From Martelella lutilitoris (GTDB lineage Bacteria; Pseudomonadota; Alphaproteobacteria; Rhizobiales; Rhizobiaceae): 64,000 nucleotides of DNA. Under the pieces are notes generated by a model. That model did not search any database. It saw only the letters and a list, made by a program, of their open reading frames with translations, and was not told the origin of the DNA. The position numbers and the translations under genes are program-made. Location of the stretch: assembly GCF_005924265.1 (NCBI RefSeq), contig NZ_VCLB01000001.1, positions 532,589 through 596,588 of the forward strand, in the 5' to 3' direction. Positions 21,880 through 30,288 of this stretch are shown in pieces. Numbering within the stretch: the stretch's first letter is position 1; each line of letters begins with the position of its first letter.

Positions 21880-22665
21880 TCAGTCGGAAGAGGGTTTCGC
21901 ATTTTCGAACCGATCCCAGATGCCGTCAAGCGCCTTTGAAAACGCGGTATAGACGTTGTTGTCCTTCAGGTGCTTGAGCACCTGCTCATTGGTGCCGCCG
22001 CGCGTTGCCGATTCATGCGTCAGTTCGGAAAACGACATATCAGGCGCGTTGCGGGCCGTTGCGGCAAGCGCGTAGAACACCGCGCCGGAAAAGGCCCGTG
22101 CCTTGTCGGCCGGCAGGTTCTTTGCCTGAAGCCAGTCGGCAATCGTCTCGTAATAGGCAAAGGCGCCGGCGAGCGAGGCGGTCGCCACGCACATCGCCTG
22201 GTATTCGTCATCCGTCTCGGCGGCGACCACGGTGCCGAGCGGCTCGAACATCGCGATTGCGTCCTCATCCGGTGGAAAGACCGGCGTCGGGCCGCCGTGA
22301 AAGGCGACCGCCGGCAGCGGCGTCACCAGCGTGATCCGCGTTGCCGGGGCGACGATCCGTGCAAGCCGCGCCTGGCTGAAGGTCGGCATGAAGCTGATCA
22401 CGTGGTGGGACGGGCCGAATTTCAGCGTCTTGACGATCTCTTCGGCATCGCCCGGCCTCAGCGCCAGACAAACCGTCTCCGCGCCGTCGATCACGTCCTG
22501 ATTGCTCGCCGCGATCTCGACATTCTCGAAGCGGTCGGCCAGTCCGGCAGCGATCTCCTCATTGCGCGGCGAGACAAGAATGGTCGGCTTCTCGCCGTCC
22601 GCCGTGCTCATGCCGGTCACCACGGCCTTGGTGATCTCGCCCGTTCCGATAAATCCGATTGTCAT
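21880..22665 (-). CDS. Pyrroline-5-carboxylate reductase family protein
   Basis: A 261-residue protein with an N-terminal NAD(P)-binding fold (IGFIGTGEITKAVVTGM) and the helical dimerisation domain of the ProC family, including the ATRGGTNEQVLKHL segment. Typical ProC makes proline from pyrroline-5-carboxylate. This sequence is divergent, so it may be a paralogue acting on another imine. The start at 22665 has AGGAAGGAA upstream. The long reading frame to 22806 has no such site. It heads a unit with the LysE and DUF1413 genes. Confidence 0.75.
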   Translation of the reverse strand: MTIGFIGTGEITKAVVTGMSTADGEKPTILVSPRNEEIAAGLADRFENVEIAASNQDVIDGAETVCLALRPGDAEEIVKTLKFGPSHHVISFMPTFSQARLARIVAPATRITLVTPLPAVAFHGGPTPVFPPDEDAIAMFEPLGTVVAAETDDEYQAMCVATASLAGAFAYYETIADWLQAKNLPADKARAFSGAVFYALAATARNAPDMSFSELTHESATRGGTNEQVLKHLKDNNVYTAFSKALDGIWDRFENAKPSSD

Positions 22666-22813
22666 GACATTCCTTCCTGAATTGCTGACCCAGCATAGGA
22701 AGCCATGCCCGGTTTGAAAACGGGGGTCGCCCAGAAAGGCGGGTCCAGGGCGGCGCGCGGCGTTGCCGCCGGAGGAGACTTGCGCCGCTCTGGACCAACG
22801 TCGCACAGCGCCA

Positions 22814-23716
22814 TCAGGCGGTCAGGTTTGTCGGCTCGGCAAGCCCGCGACGGCGACAGGCAGCCGTCAGCGTGTTGGCCAGCAGGCAGGCGATCGTCAT
22901 CGGGCCGACGCCGCCCGGCACCGGGGTAATGGCGCCGGCGACCGTACTTGCCGCAGCAAAATCCACATCGCCCGTCAGCCGCGTCTTGCCCGGTCCGCGC
23001 TCCGGCGCGTCGATGCGGTTGATGCCGACATCGATCACGCTCGCGCCGGGCTTGATCCAGTCGCCCTTTATCATCTCGGGCCTGCCGACGGCGGCGACCA
23101 CGATATCGGCCCGGCTGACGACGGCCTTCAGGTGGCGGGTCTGGGAATGAGCGATGGTGACCGTGGCGTTGGCGGCAAGCAGCAATTGCGCCATCGGCTT
23201 GCCGACAATGTTGGAGCGGCCGATGACGACGGCTTCAAGGCCGGAGAGGTCGCCGTGTTCGGCCTGCAGCATCATCAGGCAGCCGAGCGGGGTGCACGGC
23301 ACCATCGCCTTCTGTCCGGTCGCCAGAAGGCCGACATTCTCGATGTGAAAACCGTCGACATCCTTCGCCGGGTCGATCGCCGCCAGAACCTCGGCTTCGG
23401 CTATATGACCGGGCAGCGGCAATTGCACGAGAATGCCGTCGACCGCGTCATCGGCGTTCAGCCGGTCGACGAGGGCGAGAAGATCGGCGGCGGCGATCTC
23501 TTCGGGCAGGCGGTGTTCGAAGGAGTTCATGCCCGCCTCGACGGTCTGTCTGTGCTTGGCGCGGACATAGACTTCGGATGCGGGGTCATCGCCAACCAGA
23601 ACCACGGCAAGGCCCGGCGTCACGCCATGTTCGGCCTTCATCCGTGAGACGTGGCAGGCCACCGCGCCGCGAATGCGGGCGGCAAAGGTCTTTCCGTCAA
23701 TGATCTTCGCCGTCAT
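22814..23716 (-). CDS. folD: Bifunctional methylene-THF dehydrogenase / methenyl-THF cyclohydrolase
   Basis: The 300-residue enzyme interconverts 5,10-methylene-THF and 10-formyl-THF using NADP+. Family hallmarks are visible: [16 protein letters not shown] (with the substrate-pocket Tyr and Lys), the [10 protein letters not shown] loop, [12 protein letters not shown] and the end motif [11 protein letters not shown]. It lies 36 bases downstream of the YCII gene in the ligAB operon, which is an unusual home for folD. This implies a catabolic role: oxidising the one-carbon unit that the LigM-type O-demethylase loads on folate. A second housekeeping folD elsewhere would be expected. Confidence 0.93.
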   Translation of the reverse strand: MTAKIIDGKTFAARIRGAVACHVSRMKAEHGVTPGLAVVLVGDDPASEVYVRAKHRQTVEAGMNSFEHRLPEEIAAADLLALVDRLNADDAVDGILVQLPLPGHIAEAEVLAAIDPAKDVDGFHIENVGLLATGQKAMVPCTPLGCLMMLQAEHGDLSGLEAVVIGRSNIVGKPMAQLLLAANATVTIAHSQTRHLKAVVSRADIVVAAVGRPEMIKGDWIKPGASVIDVGINRIDAPERGPGKTRLTGDVDFAAASTVAGAITPVPGGVGPMTIACLLANTLTAACRRRGLAEPTNLTA

Positions 23717-23752
23717 CTCGTCCTCCCGTCGGCGTTTCCCGTGCGAGCCGGT

Positions 23753-24085
23753 TCAGTTTGCCGGAAGGCGCGGGCTCATCGGCTCGCTGATCCGCCCGGC
23801 CTGGAACGTATCGGGCAGGGGGGTCAGTTCGGTGGTCGCGACGATGCCTGCCTTGCGAAAGGGGTCGCCTTCGGCAAAGGCTTCGGCATCGGCGCGGTTT
23901 TTTGCTTCCAATATGCCGAAATTGCCGCAGGAGCGGCCCTCGTCATCGACAAGCGCCGAGCCGATCAGCACCGAGACCAGTCCCTTGCCGCCGGAAGCGA
24001 CCCATTCGCGGTGCTGCGGGCGGATTTTTTCGCGCAACTCATCGACGTCCGGATTGTTCAGGCAGCGCATCAGGAAAAACGCCAT
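23753..24085 (-). CDS. YCII-related (muconolactone-isomerase-like fold) protein
   Basis: A 110-residue protein with the ferredoxin-like alpha/beta pattern of YCII proteins (a His and Arg near HREW, then LIGSALVDDEGR and AEGDPFRKAGI). The start at 24085 overlaps the ligB stop by one base (TGATG), so it belongs to the lig operon. YCII proteins may catalyse isomerisation or dechlorination steps in aromatic catabolism. A role in handling the ring-fission product is plausible but unproven. Confidence 0.7.
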   Translation of the reverse strand: MAFFLMRCLNNPDVDELREKIRPQHREWVASGGKGLVSVLIGSALVDDEGRSCGNFGILEAKNRADAEAFAEGDPFRKAGIVATTELTPLPDTFQAGRISEPMSPRLPAN

Positions 24086-24924
24086 CACGCATTCTCCAGC
24101 ACGACCATGCCGGCGCCGGTGAGCGAAGCGGGGGCAAAATAATGCCTGTGCTTCATCTCCACATGCGGGTTCATCGCCGCCCGCATCACCAGCCACATGA
24201 TCAGTTCCGCGCCCTCCGAGCCAAACTGGTCGACATAGTCCTTGCGGCTCATGTTCCGGTATTTCTCGTAGTCATTGGCGATGCCATCAAGCCAGGCCTC
24301 GTCGGCCTCGCGGTTGATGAAGCCGGCGCGGCTGCCCTGAAGCTGGTGCGAAAGCCCGCCCGTGCCCATGATCACCACGCGCTCATCGCCGGGGAAGCTT
24401 TCGATCGCCTTGCGCAGCACCTTGCCCATTTCCCAGCAGCGCTGCGGGGTGGGGATCGGGTACTGGATGGTGTTGACCCAGATCGGCACCACCTTGACCG
24501 GCCAGTGTTCGGGACGGCCGAAGAACAGTTCCAGCGGCACCTGAAGGCCGTGGTCAACCTCGATCTCGCGGCAGACCAGCGGGTCGAAATGGTTTTCCAC
24601 CATCGTGTCGACGATATGCCATGAGAGATCGGCGGCGCCCTCGAAATCGGGCACGGCGCGCGGCCCCCAGCCCTCGTCCACCGGCTTGTAGCTGTCGGCG
24701 ACGCCGATGGCGAAGGTCGGCACGCGGTCGAGGAAGAATGTGTTGCCATGGTCGTTGAAGATGACGACGGCGACATCGGGCTTCTTCTCCGCCATCCACT
24801 TCTTGCCCGGGATATAGCCGTCGAAGAAGGGCTTCCAGTCGGGCGTTTCGGCAAGTCCCTTGTCGAGCGCCACGCCGATGGAGGGCACGTGGCTGGTGCC
24901 CACGCCGCCAATGATTTCGGCCAT
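24085..24924 (-). CDS. ligB: Protocatechuate 4,5-dioxygenase beta subunit (class III extradiol)
   Basis: A 279-residue catalytic subunit. By comparison with the known Sphingobium LigB, the iron ligands are His12 (VGTSHVPSIG), His59 (FNDHGNTFF) and Glu240, and the catalytic base is His193 (GGLSHQLQG), all in the expected spacing. It opens the ring of protocatechuate, and in related enzymes of gallate or 3-O-methylgallate, between C4 and C5 with O2. It overlaps ligA (TAATG). The presence of galB, galC and galD in the same island, with no ligC or ligI, suggests gallate as a major substrate. Confidence 0.92.
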   Translation of the reverse strand: MAEIIGGVGTSHVPSIGVALDKGLAETPDWKPFFDGYIPGKKWMAEKKPDVAVVIFNDHGNTFFLDRVPTFAIGVADSYKPVDEGWGPRAVPDFEGAADLSWHIVDTMVENHFDPLVCREIEVDHGLQVPLELFFGRPEHWPVKVVPIWVNTIQYPIPTPQRCWEMGKVLRKAIESFPGDERVVIMGTGGLSHQLQGSRAGFINREADEAWLDGIANDYEKYRNMSRKDYVDQFGSEGAELIMWLVMRAAMNPHVEMKHRHYFAPASLTGAGMVVLENA

Positions 24925-25265
24925 TACGCCTTCCCCAGTCTTGTCTTGAGAAATTCCTCCTGGCTCATGCCGGCCTGCGCCGCGCCGATCTCGGCCATGC
25001 TGGCCGGGTCGATCGCCGCGATCTTCAGGATGAAGAAGAGATTGCCGCCAAGGGAGATCATCTTGTGCCAGTCGCGGCTCATGACCGCCTGTTTCTCCGC
25101 CGCGCCGAGGCCGAAACTGTCGAGAAAGGCCGCCTCGTCGGCGATGAAGGCCGCGCGGTTTTCCGGCTTGCCGAGCGACATCGCCATCTTGTTCATCCGA
25201 TAGCCGTTTTTCGAACGTTCGCGTTCGAAGAGCGGGGTTTCGGGAATTTCGAGCACGTCAGACAT
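24924..25265 (-). CDS. ligA: Protocatechuate 4,5-dioxygenase alpha subunit
   Basis: A 113-residue helical partner of LigB with the conserved YRMNKMAMSLGKPENRAAF and the WHKMISLGGNLFFI segment of LigA proteins. It caps the active site of the beta subunit. The start at 25265 is preceded by AAGGAGGAGC. It overlaps both the hydrolase gene upstream (by eight bases) and ligB downstream (by one base), so the three are co-translated. Confidence 0.92.
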   Translation of the reverse strand: MSDVLEIPETPLFERERSKNGYRMNKMAMSLGKPENRAAFIADEAAFLDSFGLGAAEKQAVMSRDWHKMISLGGNLFFILKIAAIDPASMAEIGAAQAGMSQEEFLKTRLGKA

Positions 25266-25968
25266 TGAGCTCCTCCTTATGCTGATCGAGCCAGCCGGTA
25301 ATGGCGGCAACCGTTTCCGCCGGGCGCTCCACGGGCATGAAATGCCCGGCGCCGTCGATCACTTGAACCTCGGCCTTGTCGAGTTGCTCTGCGATCTCGC
25401 GATGCTGCTTTTCCGGTGACCAGCCGTCCTGCGCGCCGGTCAGCAACAGCACCGGACAGGTGATGGCGGGAATGTAGTCCATCGCGTTCGGGCGCTCCAT
25501 GATGGCGCGGATCTGGCGGGCATGAACGTCAGGCCCGGCCTTGAGCACCATGTCCGTCAGGTCGTCGACAAGCGCCGGGTCCGGCGTGATCCCCTGCGCG
25601 AGCATCGGCGGCAGCCATTCGGCGGCAAGGGCGGCCATGTCCTCGTAGCCGCGGGCGATCTTGGCGAGCCGCTTGGGCGCCTCGTTCTCTCCCACGCCGT
25701 CATGTCCGGTATTGGCCAGAATGAGGCCGCGCATGCGCTCCGGCGCCTGGTGCGCCATTTCCATGGCAACCCGCCCGCCCAGGGAATGGCCGATGGGGAT
25801 CAGCGGCCCGTCATTCTCGCGCAGGAGACAGGCCGCCATGCTCTCGATGGTCGGTTCGCGGGTGATGTCGGCATTGGCCACGGCGAGCCATTCCGGCGCG
25901 GCCTGGGCAACAGCGCGCCACACGCGGGCATCCGACACCAGGCCGGGGATGAGAAGCAATGTGGTCAT
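25258..25968 (-). CDS. Alpha/beta hydrolase
   Basis: A 236-residue serine hydrolase with nucleophile elbow GHSLGG (Ser62), acid Asp181 (TGAQDGW) and His209 (GAGHFMP). It is the first gene of the ligAB operon and lies right behind the double ATGTATACAT operator. It could cleave a ring-fission product or release an aromatic acid from an ester before ring cleavage. I cannot choose between these from the sequence. The ATG at 25968 is preferred over the one at 25989. Confidence 0.82.
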   Translation of the reverse strand: MTTLLLIPGLVSDARVWRAVAQAAPEWLAVANADITREPTIESMAACLLRENDGPLIPIGHSLGGRVAMEMAHQAPERMRGLILANTGHDGVGENEAPKRLAKIARGYEDMAALAAEWLPPMLAQGITPDPALVDDLTDMVLKAGPDVHARQIRAIMERPNAMDYIPAITCPVLLLTGAQDGWSPEKQHREIAEQLDKAEVQVIDGAGHFMPVERPAETVAAITGWLDQHKEELNV

Positions 25969-26050
25969 GATCGGCCCTCCCAACGCCATCGTGAATACAT
26001 TTTTGGAGGATTAGCGAAAAATTGGGGGGAAATCAACCAAGAATCGCCTA

Positions 26051-26138
26051 TAATGTATACATAGATCGATCGAAAGACGCTTGAGGCCTTGCTGACGAGC
26101 CGGATGATCTTGCCCTGATCCGATCTATGTATACATTA
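26051..26138. promoter_or_regulatory. Paired GntR operators in the divergent lig / gntR promoter
   Basis: TAATGTATACATAGATCG at 26051-26068 recurs exactly inverted at 26121-26138, 70 bases away start to start. Each copy has the core palindrome ATGTATACAT, which is the size and symmetry of FadR/GntR sites. The pair lies between the hydrolase-ligAB-folD operon and the GntR gene and can serve both. Confidence 0.75.
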
Positions 26139-26186
26139 GGCGTTCACGGCCCGGTCCATCGGGTCGCATCAGGTCCGGAGGTTGGA

Positions 26187-26942
26187 ATGGACAGGCAAAC
26201 GACGGCGAAGACCCACACGATGAGGGCGCTGGTGGAGCTGCGCAAGCGGATCCTCGACGGCGCCATTCCGGGCGGTACGCGCCTGTTCGAGGTGGCGTTG
26301 GCCGACGACCTTCAGATCTCGCGCACGCCGGTGCGCGAGGCGATGTCGCGGCTGGCGGAGGAGGGGCTTTTGGAGCGCGCCCGCAGCGGCGGCTTTCTGG
26401 TGCGCAGCTTTGCCTATGCCGATGTGCTGGACACGATCGAGCTGCGCGGCGTGCTGGAGGGCACGGCGGCGCGGCTGGCGGCCGAACGCGGGGCGAGCGA
26501 GAAGGCGCTGAAGGAGATTTCCGCCATTGTCCGCGCGCTTGACGGCTGTGTCGGCGTTCATCCCGACGAGGTGGACTTCGAGACCTATTCGGAACTCAAC
26601 AGCGAGTTTCACGATGCGCTTGCCGCCCTGCCGCGCTCGGCCACGCTGGAGCGCGAGCTGGCCCGCGCCAAGCAATTGCCCTTTGCCTCGCCCTCTGCCT
26701 TCCTGCCGGACAAGACCAAGCTTTCCGACTTCCGCCGCTCGCTGCAGGTGGCCCAGGAGCAGCACCGCGAGATCGTCACCGCGATTGCCCAGCGGCAGGG
26801 ATCGCGAGCGGAGGCTCTGGCGCGCGAACATGCCTGCGCGGCGCGGCGGAACCTCGAATATATCTTCTCCAAGGACCGTAACCTCGTCAGCGCGGTGCCC
26901 GGCCTTGCGCTCGTGGCGCCGAACGACCAAGCGCTGACCTGA
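26187..26942 (+). CDS. GntR-family (FCD domain) transcriptional regulator
   Basis: A 251-residue regulator with an N-terminal GntR winged helix (LRKRILDGAIPGGTRLFEVA, then ISRTPVREAMSRLAEEGLL) and a C-terminal helical FCD ligand domain (residues about 85-230). FCD members bind carboxylates through a metal or arginine cluster, and many control aromatic or organic acid catabolism. It is divergent from the ligAB operon, and copies of the same palindrome occur in front of ligM and metF, so it is the best candidate to control the island, with autoregulation. The start is the ATG at 26187, after CCGGAGG. Confidence 0.87.
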   Translation: MDRQTTAKTHTMRALVELRKRILDGAIPGGTRLFEVALADDLQISRTPVREAMSRLAEEGLLERARSGGFLVRSFAYADVLDTIELRGVLEGTAARLAAERGASEKALKEISAIVRALDGCVGVHPDEVDFETYSELNSEFHDALAALPRSATLERELARAKQLPFASPSAFLPDKTKLSDFRRSLQVAQEQHREIVTAIAQRQGSRAEALAREHACAARRNLEYIFSKDRNLVSAVPGLALVAPNDQALT

Positions 26943-27017
26943 GCGCGTGCCAGTATCGCGAGAATTTGCAGGCGGGGTGTTTTTCCGCTTGCATTCTTGA
27001 GGCCGAATTGCAAATGT

Positions 27018-27027
27018 ATGTATACAT
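27018..27027 (+). promoter_or_regulatory. ATGTATACAT operator before ligM
   Basis: This is an exact match to the core of the paired sites at 26.1 kb, within an AT-rich stretch 28 bases before the ligM start. Its position between promoter and ribosome site suits repression by the adjacent GntR protein. Confidence 0.65.
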
Positions 27028-27054
27028 TTCTTACGAGCTGGGAGGAGCGAGAAA

Positions 27055-28467
27055 GTGTCGGGTCAAAGCCTATCGACTGTAATGAAGGGGTTTTCAAACC
27101 CTGTAGAGCTTTTGAGGAATTCGCGTTCGGGGATTTATGTATACCCCGTCGTGGCGCCGGAATTTTCCAACTGGCGCAGTGAGCAGATGGCATGGCGCCA
27201 CACCGCCGTGCTGTTCGACCAGACCCATCACATGGACGAACTGATCGTCGAGGGTCCGGATGCCGAGGCGTTTCTCGCCTATGTCGGGATCAATGCGTTT
27301 TCGAATTTCGATCTCAACCGCGCCAAGCATTTCGTGCCGGTCACGCCCGCGGGCCATGTCGTGGGCGACATGATCATCTTTCGCGAGCGTGAGGACAAGT
27401 TCGTGCTCGTCGGGCGCCAGCCGACGGCCAACTGGACCAAGTTCCAGGCCGCGATCGGCAAGTGGAACGTCCGGCTCGTCCATGACCCCCGCTCGGATTC
27501 CCGTCCCGAGGGCGAGCGCGTGCTGCGTACGCATTATCGCTACCAGATTCAGGGTCCGGATGCGAACAAGATCCTCGACGCCATCAATGGCGGTCCGGTT
27601 CCCGAGATCAAGTTCTTCCATGTCGACTGGATCAATGTCGGCTCGAAGCGCGTGCAGGCGCTGCGCCACGGCATGGCCGGCGCGCCGGGTCTGGAAATCT
27701 GGGGCCCCTATTCCGATAAGGCCTATATCCTGTCGACCATTCTTGAGGCTGCCGAAAAGACCGGCGTCGACCTGCGCCGCGTCGGCTCGCGCGCATACTC
27801 CACCAACACGCTGGAATCCGGCTGGATTCCCTCGCCGCTGCCGGGCATTTATTCGGGCGACGGGATGATGGCGGACTATCGCGACTGGCTGGGGGCGGAT
27901 GCCTATGAGGCGGTCGGCTCCATCGGCGGCTCCTTCGTCTCCGACAATGTCGAGGACTATTACACCAACCCGTTCGAGCTCGGTTACGGCTTCTATATCG
28001 GCTGGAAGAAGGACGATTTCATCGGCAAGGAGGCGCTCGCCAAGCTGAAGGACGCGTCGACCAACCGCAAGAAGGTGACCTTCGAGTGGAATCCTGAAGA
28101 TGTCGTGAAGGTCATCGCCTCGAATTTCGAGGAAGGCACGCCCTACAAGTGGATCGACTTCCCGCAGCCCAATTACGCGTCCTCGACCGCCGACATGGTC
28201 ATGAACGGCGACAAGATGGTCGGCATGTCGATGTTCAATGGCTATTCCTACAATGAGCGCCGGGTTCTGTCGCTCGGCGTCGTCAGCCCGGACATCAATG
28301 TCGGCGACGTGCTGACGCTGAAGTGGGGCGAGCCGGAGGCCACGCAGAAGACTTCGGTCGAGCCGCATCGCCAGGCCGAGATCCGCGTGCGCGTTTCGCC
28401 CACGCCGTATGCCGCCGAGGCGCGCGAGAACTACGCCGACAGCTGGCGCACCAAGGCGAGCCGCTGA
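27055..28467 (+). CDS. ligM: LigM-type tetrahydrofolate-dependent aryl O-demethylase
   Basis: A 470-residue GcvT-fold protein of the length reported for Sphingobium LigM (vanillate/3-O-methylgallate demethylase). These enzymes move the aryl methyl to tetrahydrofolate and give 5-methyl-THF plus a catechol. From memory of the LigM structure, a catalytic Tyr247 with Tyr31, His60 and Arg122 nearby matters. Tyr248, Tyr30, His59 and Arg121 occupy matching positions here. The start is GTG at 27055, after GGGAGGAGCGAG. A GntR box precedes it. Substrate may be vanillate, 3-O-methylgallate or syringate. DesA-type enzymes are longer. Confidence 0.8.
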   Translation: MSGQSLSTVMKGFSNPVELLRNSRSGIYVYPVVAPEFSNWRSEQMAWRHTAVLFDQTHHMDELIVEGPDAEAFLAYVGINAFSNFDLNRAKHFVPVTPAGHVVGDMIIFREREDKFVLVGRQPTANWTKFQAAIGKWNVRLVHDPRSDSRPEGERVLRTHYRYQIQGPDANKILDAINGGPVPEIKFFHVDWINVGSKRVQALRHGMAGAPGLEIWGPYSDKAYILSTILEAAEKTGVDLRRVGSRAYSTNTLESGWIPSPLPGIYSGDGMMADYRDWLGADAYEAVGSIGGSFVSDNVEDYYTNPFELGYGFYIGWKKDDFIGKEALAKLKDASTNRKKVTFEWNPEDVVKVIASNFEEGTPYKWIDFPQPNYASSTADMVMNGDKMVGMSMFNGYSYNERRVLSLGVVSPDINVGDVLTLKWGEPEATQKTSVEPHRQAEIRVRVSPTPYAAEARENYADSWRTKASR

Positions 28468-28485
28468 TCGCCCTTTCGTCTAGTC

Positions 28486-28512
28486 GCCGCCGCCTTTGTC
28501 TAGGGCGGCGGC
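28486..28512 (+). terminator. Hairpin after ligM
   Basis: GCCGCCGCC and GGCGGCGGC pair around a nine-base loop, 18 bases after the ligM stop. No T-run follows. The remainder of the 317-base gap to dctP (28513-28784) shows a ribosome site (GGGGAGGAG) but no convincing gene or promoter box. Confidence 0.5.
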
Positions 28513-28784
28513 CGGCAATGTGCTAGGTTGCATCGCGTTTCGCGGCGTCAAGATGGATGCCGTCGGTCAAGAACCGGCGAAGCGGGCCCGGCTCGGGTTC
28601 CCGGAAAGACCGAGGAGGGTTTCCCGGCCGTCGAGCATCTCGCTGCTGTCGCAGCGCGACCGATATGGAGTTGCAGAATTTCCGGCGTGGCTTTGCCGGA
28701 ACGGTGCGAAATGAAGCATCAGGCGTGTCCGCAAGGAGGCGGGCGCGCTCAATCTCACAGTCATGAAACCTGGGGAGGAGAATC

Positions 28785-29771
28785 ATGATCTACAGGTCCC
28801 TGCGCACTCTTGCCGTATCCGCCGCGATCTTTGCCGGCGCTGCTGCGGCCTCTTCGGCGGAAGAATTGTCTTTCGCCCACTTCGTTCCCCCGCAGCACAC
28901 GCTGACCGGCTCGGTCATCGAGCCGCTGCAGGACGGCCTCGCCAACGAGGTCGGCGATGAGCTTACCATCCGCGTCTACCCCGGCGGCGAGCTCGGCAAG
29001 GGCCCGCTGGAACAGTATGTCCGCGTGCTCCAGGGCGTCGCCGATATCGTCTGGGGCCTGCCGGGCTATACCTCGTCGCAGTTCCCGAAAACCATGATCG
29101 CCGAAATGCCGGGCGTGATTGATCTGGGAACGCCCGGCTATCCGGCCATCTGGCGCTCCATGGACCTGATCAAGGATGAGTTTCCGGGCACAAAACCGCT
29201 TGCGCTCTGGACCTCGGAGCCGAACATCTTGATCATGAAGAACAAGGACATCCGCACGCCTGATGACCTGAAGGGCCTGAAGATCCGCGCCGCCGGCTCG
29301 ACCTCGGCCGCCGTTCTGGAAGCGCTTGGCGCGACCCCGGTGCAGATGCCGGCCGGCGAGATCTACAATGCGCTGCAGACCGGCCTCATCGACGGCGTCG
29401 TCACCGGCGCCTCCGCCGTCACCGACTTCAAGCTTTCCGAAGTCGCCGACAGCTACACGATCGGCGCGCCGCTCGGCCGCCTCACCTTCTACGTGGTCAT
29501 GAGCCAGGCGCGCTATGACGGCCTTTCCGACGAGCAGAAGGCGGCGATCGACAAATATGCCGGCGAATACCTCTCCGAGAGCGCAGAGACGGCGTGGAAC
29601 CGGGTTGCCGAAGAAACGATCGCCGGGCTCGAGGCCGATCCGGACAAGACCGTGATCACGCTTGATGCCGACCAGGCGGCGGCCTTCGGCGCGATCACCA
29701 TTCCGGTGACCGAGGAGATCGTGACCGAGCTTGGCGCCGAGGACGTTCTCGCCTCGATGCGTGGTGAATAA
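28785..29771 (+). CDS. dctP: TRAP transporter substrate-binding protein (DctP family)
   Basis: A 328-residue periplasmic protein with a signal peptide (residues 1 to about 27, ending SSA) and DctP-family features: YPGGELGKGPLEQYVRVLQG, LKGLKIRAAGSTSAAVLEALGATPVQMP, and GLIDGVVTGASA. It captures a carboxylate and delivers it to the DctQM membrane parts encoded next. Its setting between ligM and the folate genes suggests an aromatic acid ligand. The ATG at 28785 follows GGGGAGGAGAATC. Confidence 0.9.
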   Translation: MIYRSLRTLAVSAAIFAGAAAASSAEELSFAHFVPPQHTLTGSVIEPLQDGLANEVGDELTIRVYPGGELGKGPLEQYVRVLQGVADIVWGLPGYTSSQFPKTMIAEMPGVIDLGTPGYPAIWRSMDLIKDEFPGTKPLALWTSEPNILIMKNKDIRTPDDLKGLKIRAAGSTSAAVLEALGATPVQMPAGEIYNALQTGLIDGVVTGASAVTDFKLSEVADSYTIGAPLGRLTFYVVMSQARYDGLSDEQKAAIDKYAGEYLSESAETAWNRVAEETIAGLEADPDKTVITLDADQAAAFGAITIPVTEEIVTELGAEDVLASMRGE

Positions 29772-29775
29772 GACC

Positions 29776-30288
29776 ATGCTTGCCATGCTCCGCAAGCTCG
29801 CGGACGGGCTGATTTCGCTCTCCGCGCTGGCCGGCACGCTCGGACTGATCTTCGTGACGCTGGTCGTGCTTGCGGACGTGATCGGAAGGGCCTTCGGCGC
29901 GCCGCTTCGCGGCGCGCAGGACTTCTACCAGATGGGCATGGTCATCATCGTCTTCGGCGGCATGGCGCTGTGCGACAAGCTCGGCGGCCATGTCGCGGTC
30001 GATGTCTTCGAGGATCATTTCCCCGATGCCTTCAATCACTGGCTCAACATCTTCGCCGCGCTTCTCGGCGCGGCGATCTTCGCCGGCATTGCCTATACCG
30101 TCTACGATTCCGCGAAACTGTCGCAGATGCTCAAGCTTGCCACCAATATCGTGCGCATGCCCAAATGGTATTTCCAGTGGGCCTTGTCGGTCATGGCGCT
30201 GATCACCGCCATCGGCATGGCGCTCCGCGCCGTGGAGCTGGCGCTGTCCGGTCCGCACGGCCGCGCCAGGCGGGAGTTCGGGGAATGA
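29776..30288 (+). CDS. dctQ: TRAP transporter small permease (DctQ family)
   Basis: A 170-residue membrane protein with four hydrophobic segments and the DctQ pattern DVIGRAFGAPLRGAQDFYQ in the first half. The start may be the ATG at 29776 or GTG at 29764, the latter overlapping the dctP stop. Neither has a strong ribosome site, which suggests coupling to dctP. It overlaps dctM by four bases. Confidence 0.85.
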   Translation: MLAMLRKLADGLISLSALAGTLGLIFVTLVVLADVIGRAFGAPLRGAQDFYQMGMVIIVFGGMALCDKLGGHVAVDVFEDHFPDAFNHWLNIFAALLGAAIFAGIAYTVYDSAKLSQMLKLATNIVRMPKWYFQWALSVMALITAIGMALRAVELALSGPHGRARREFGE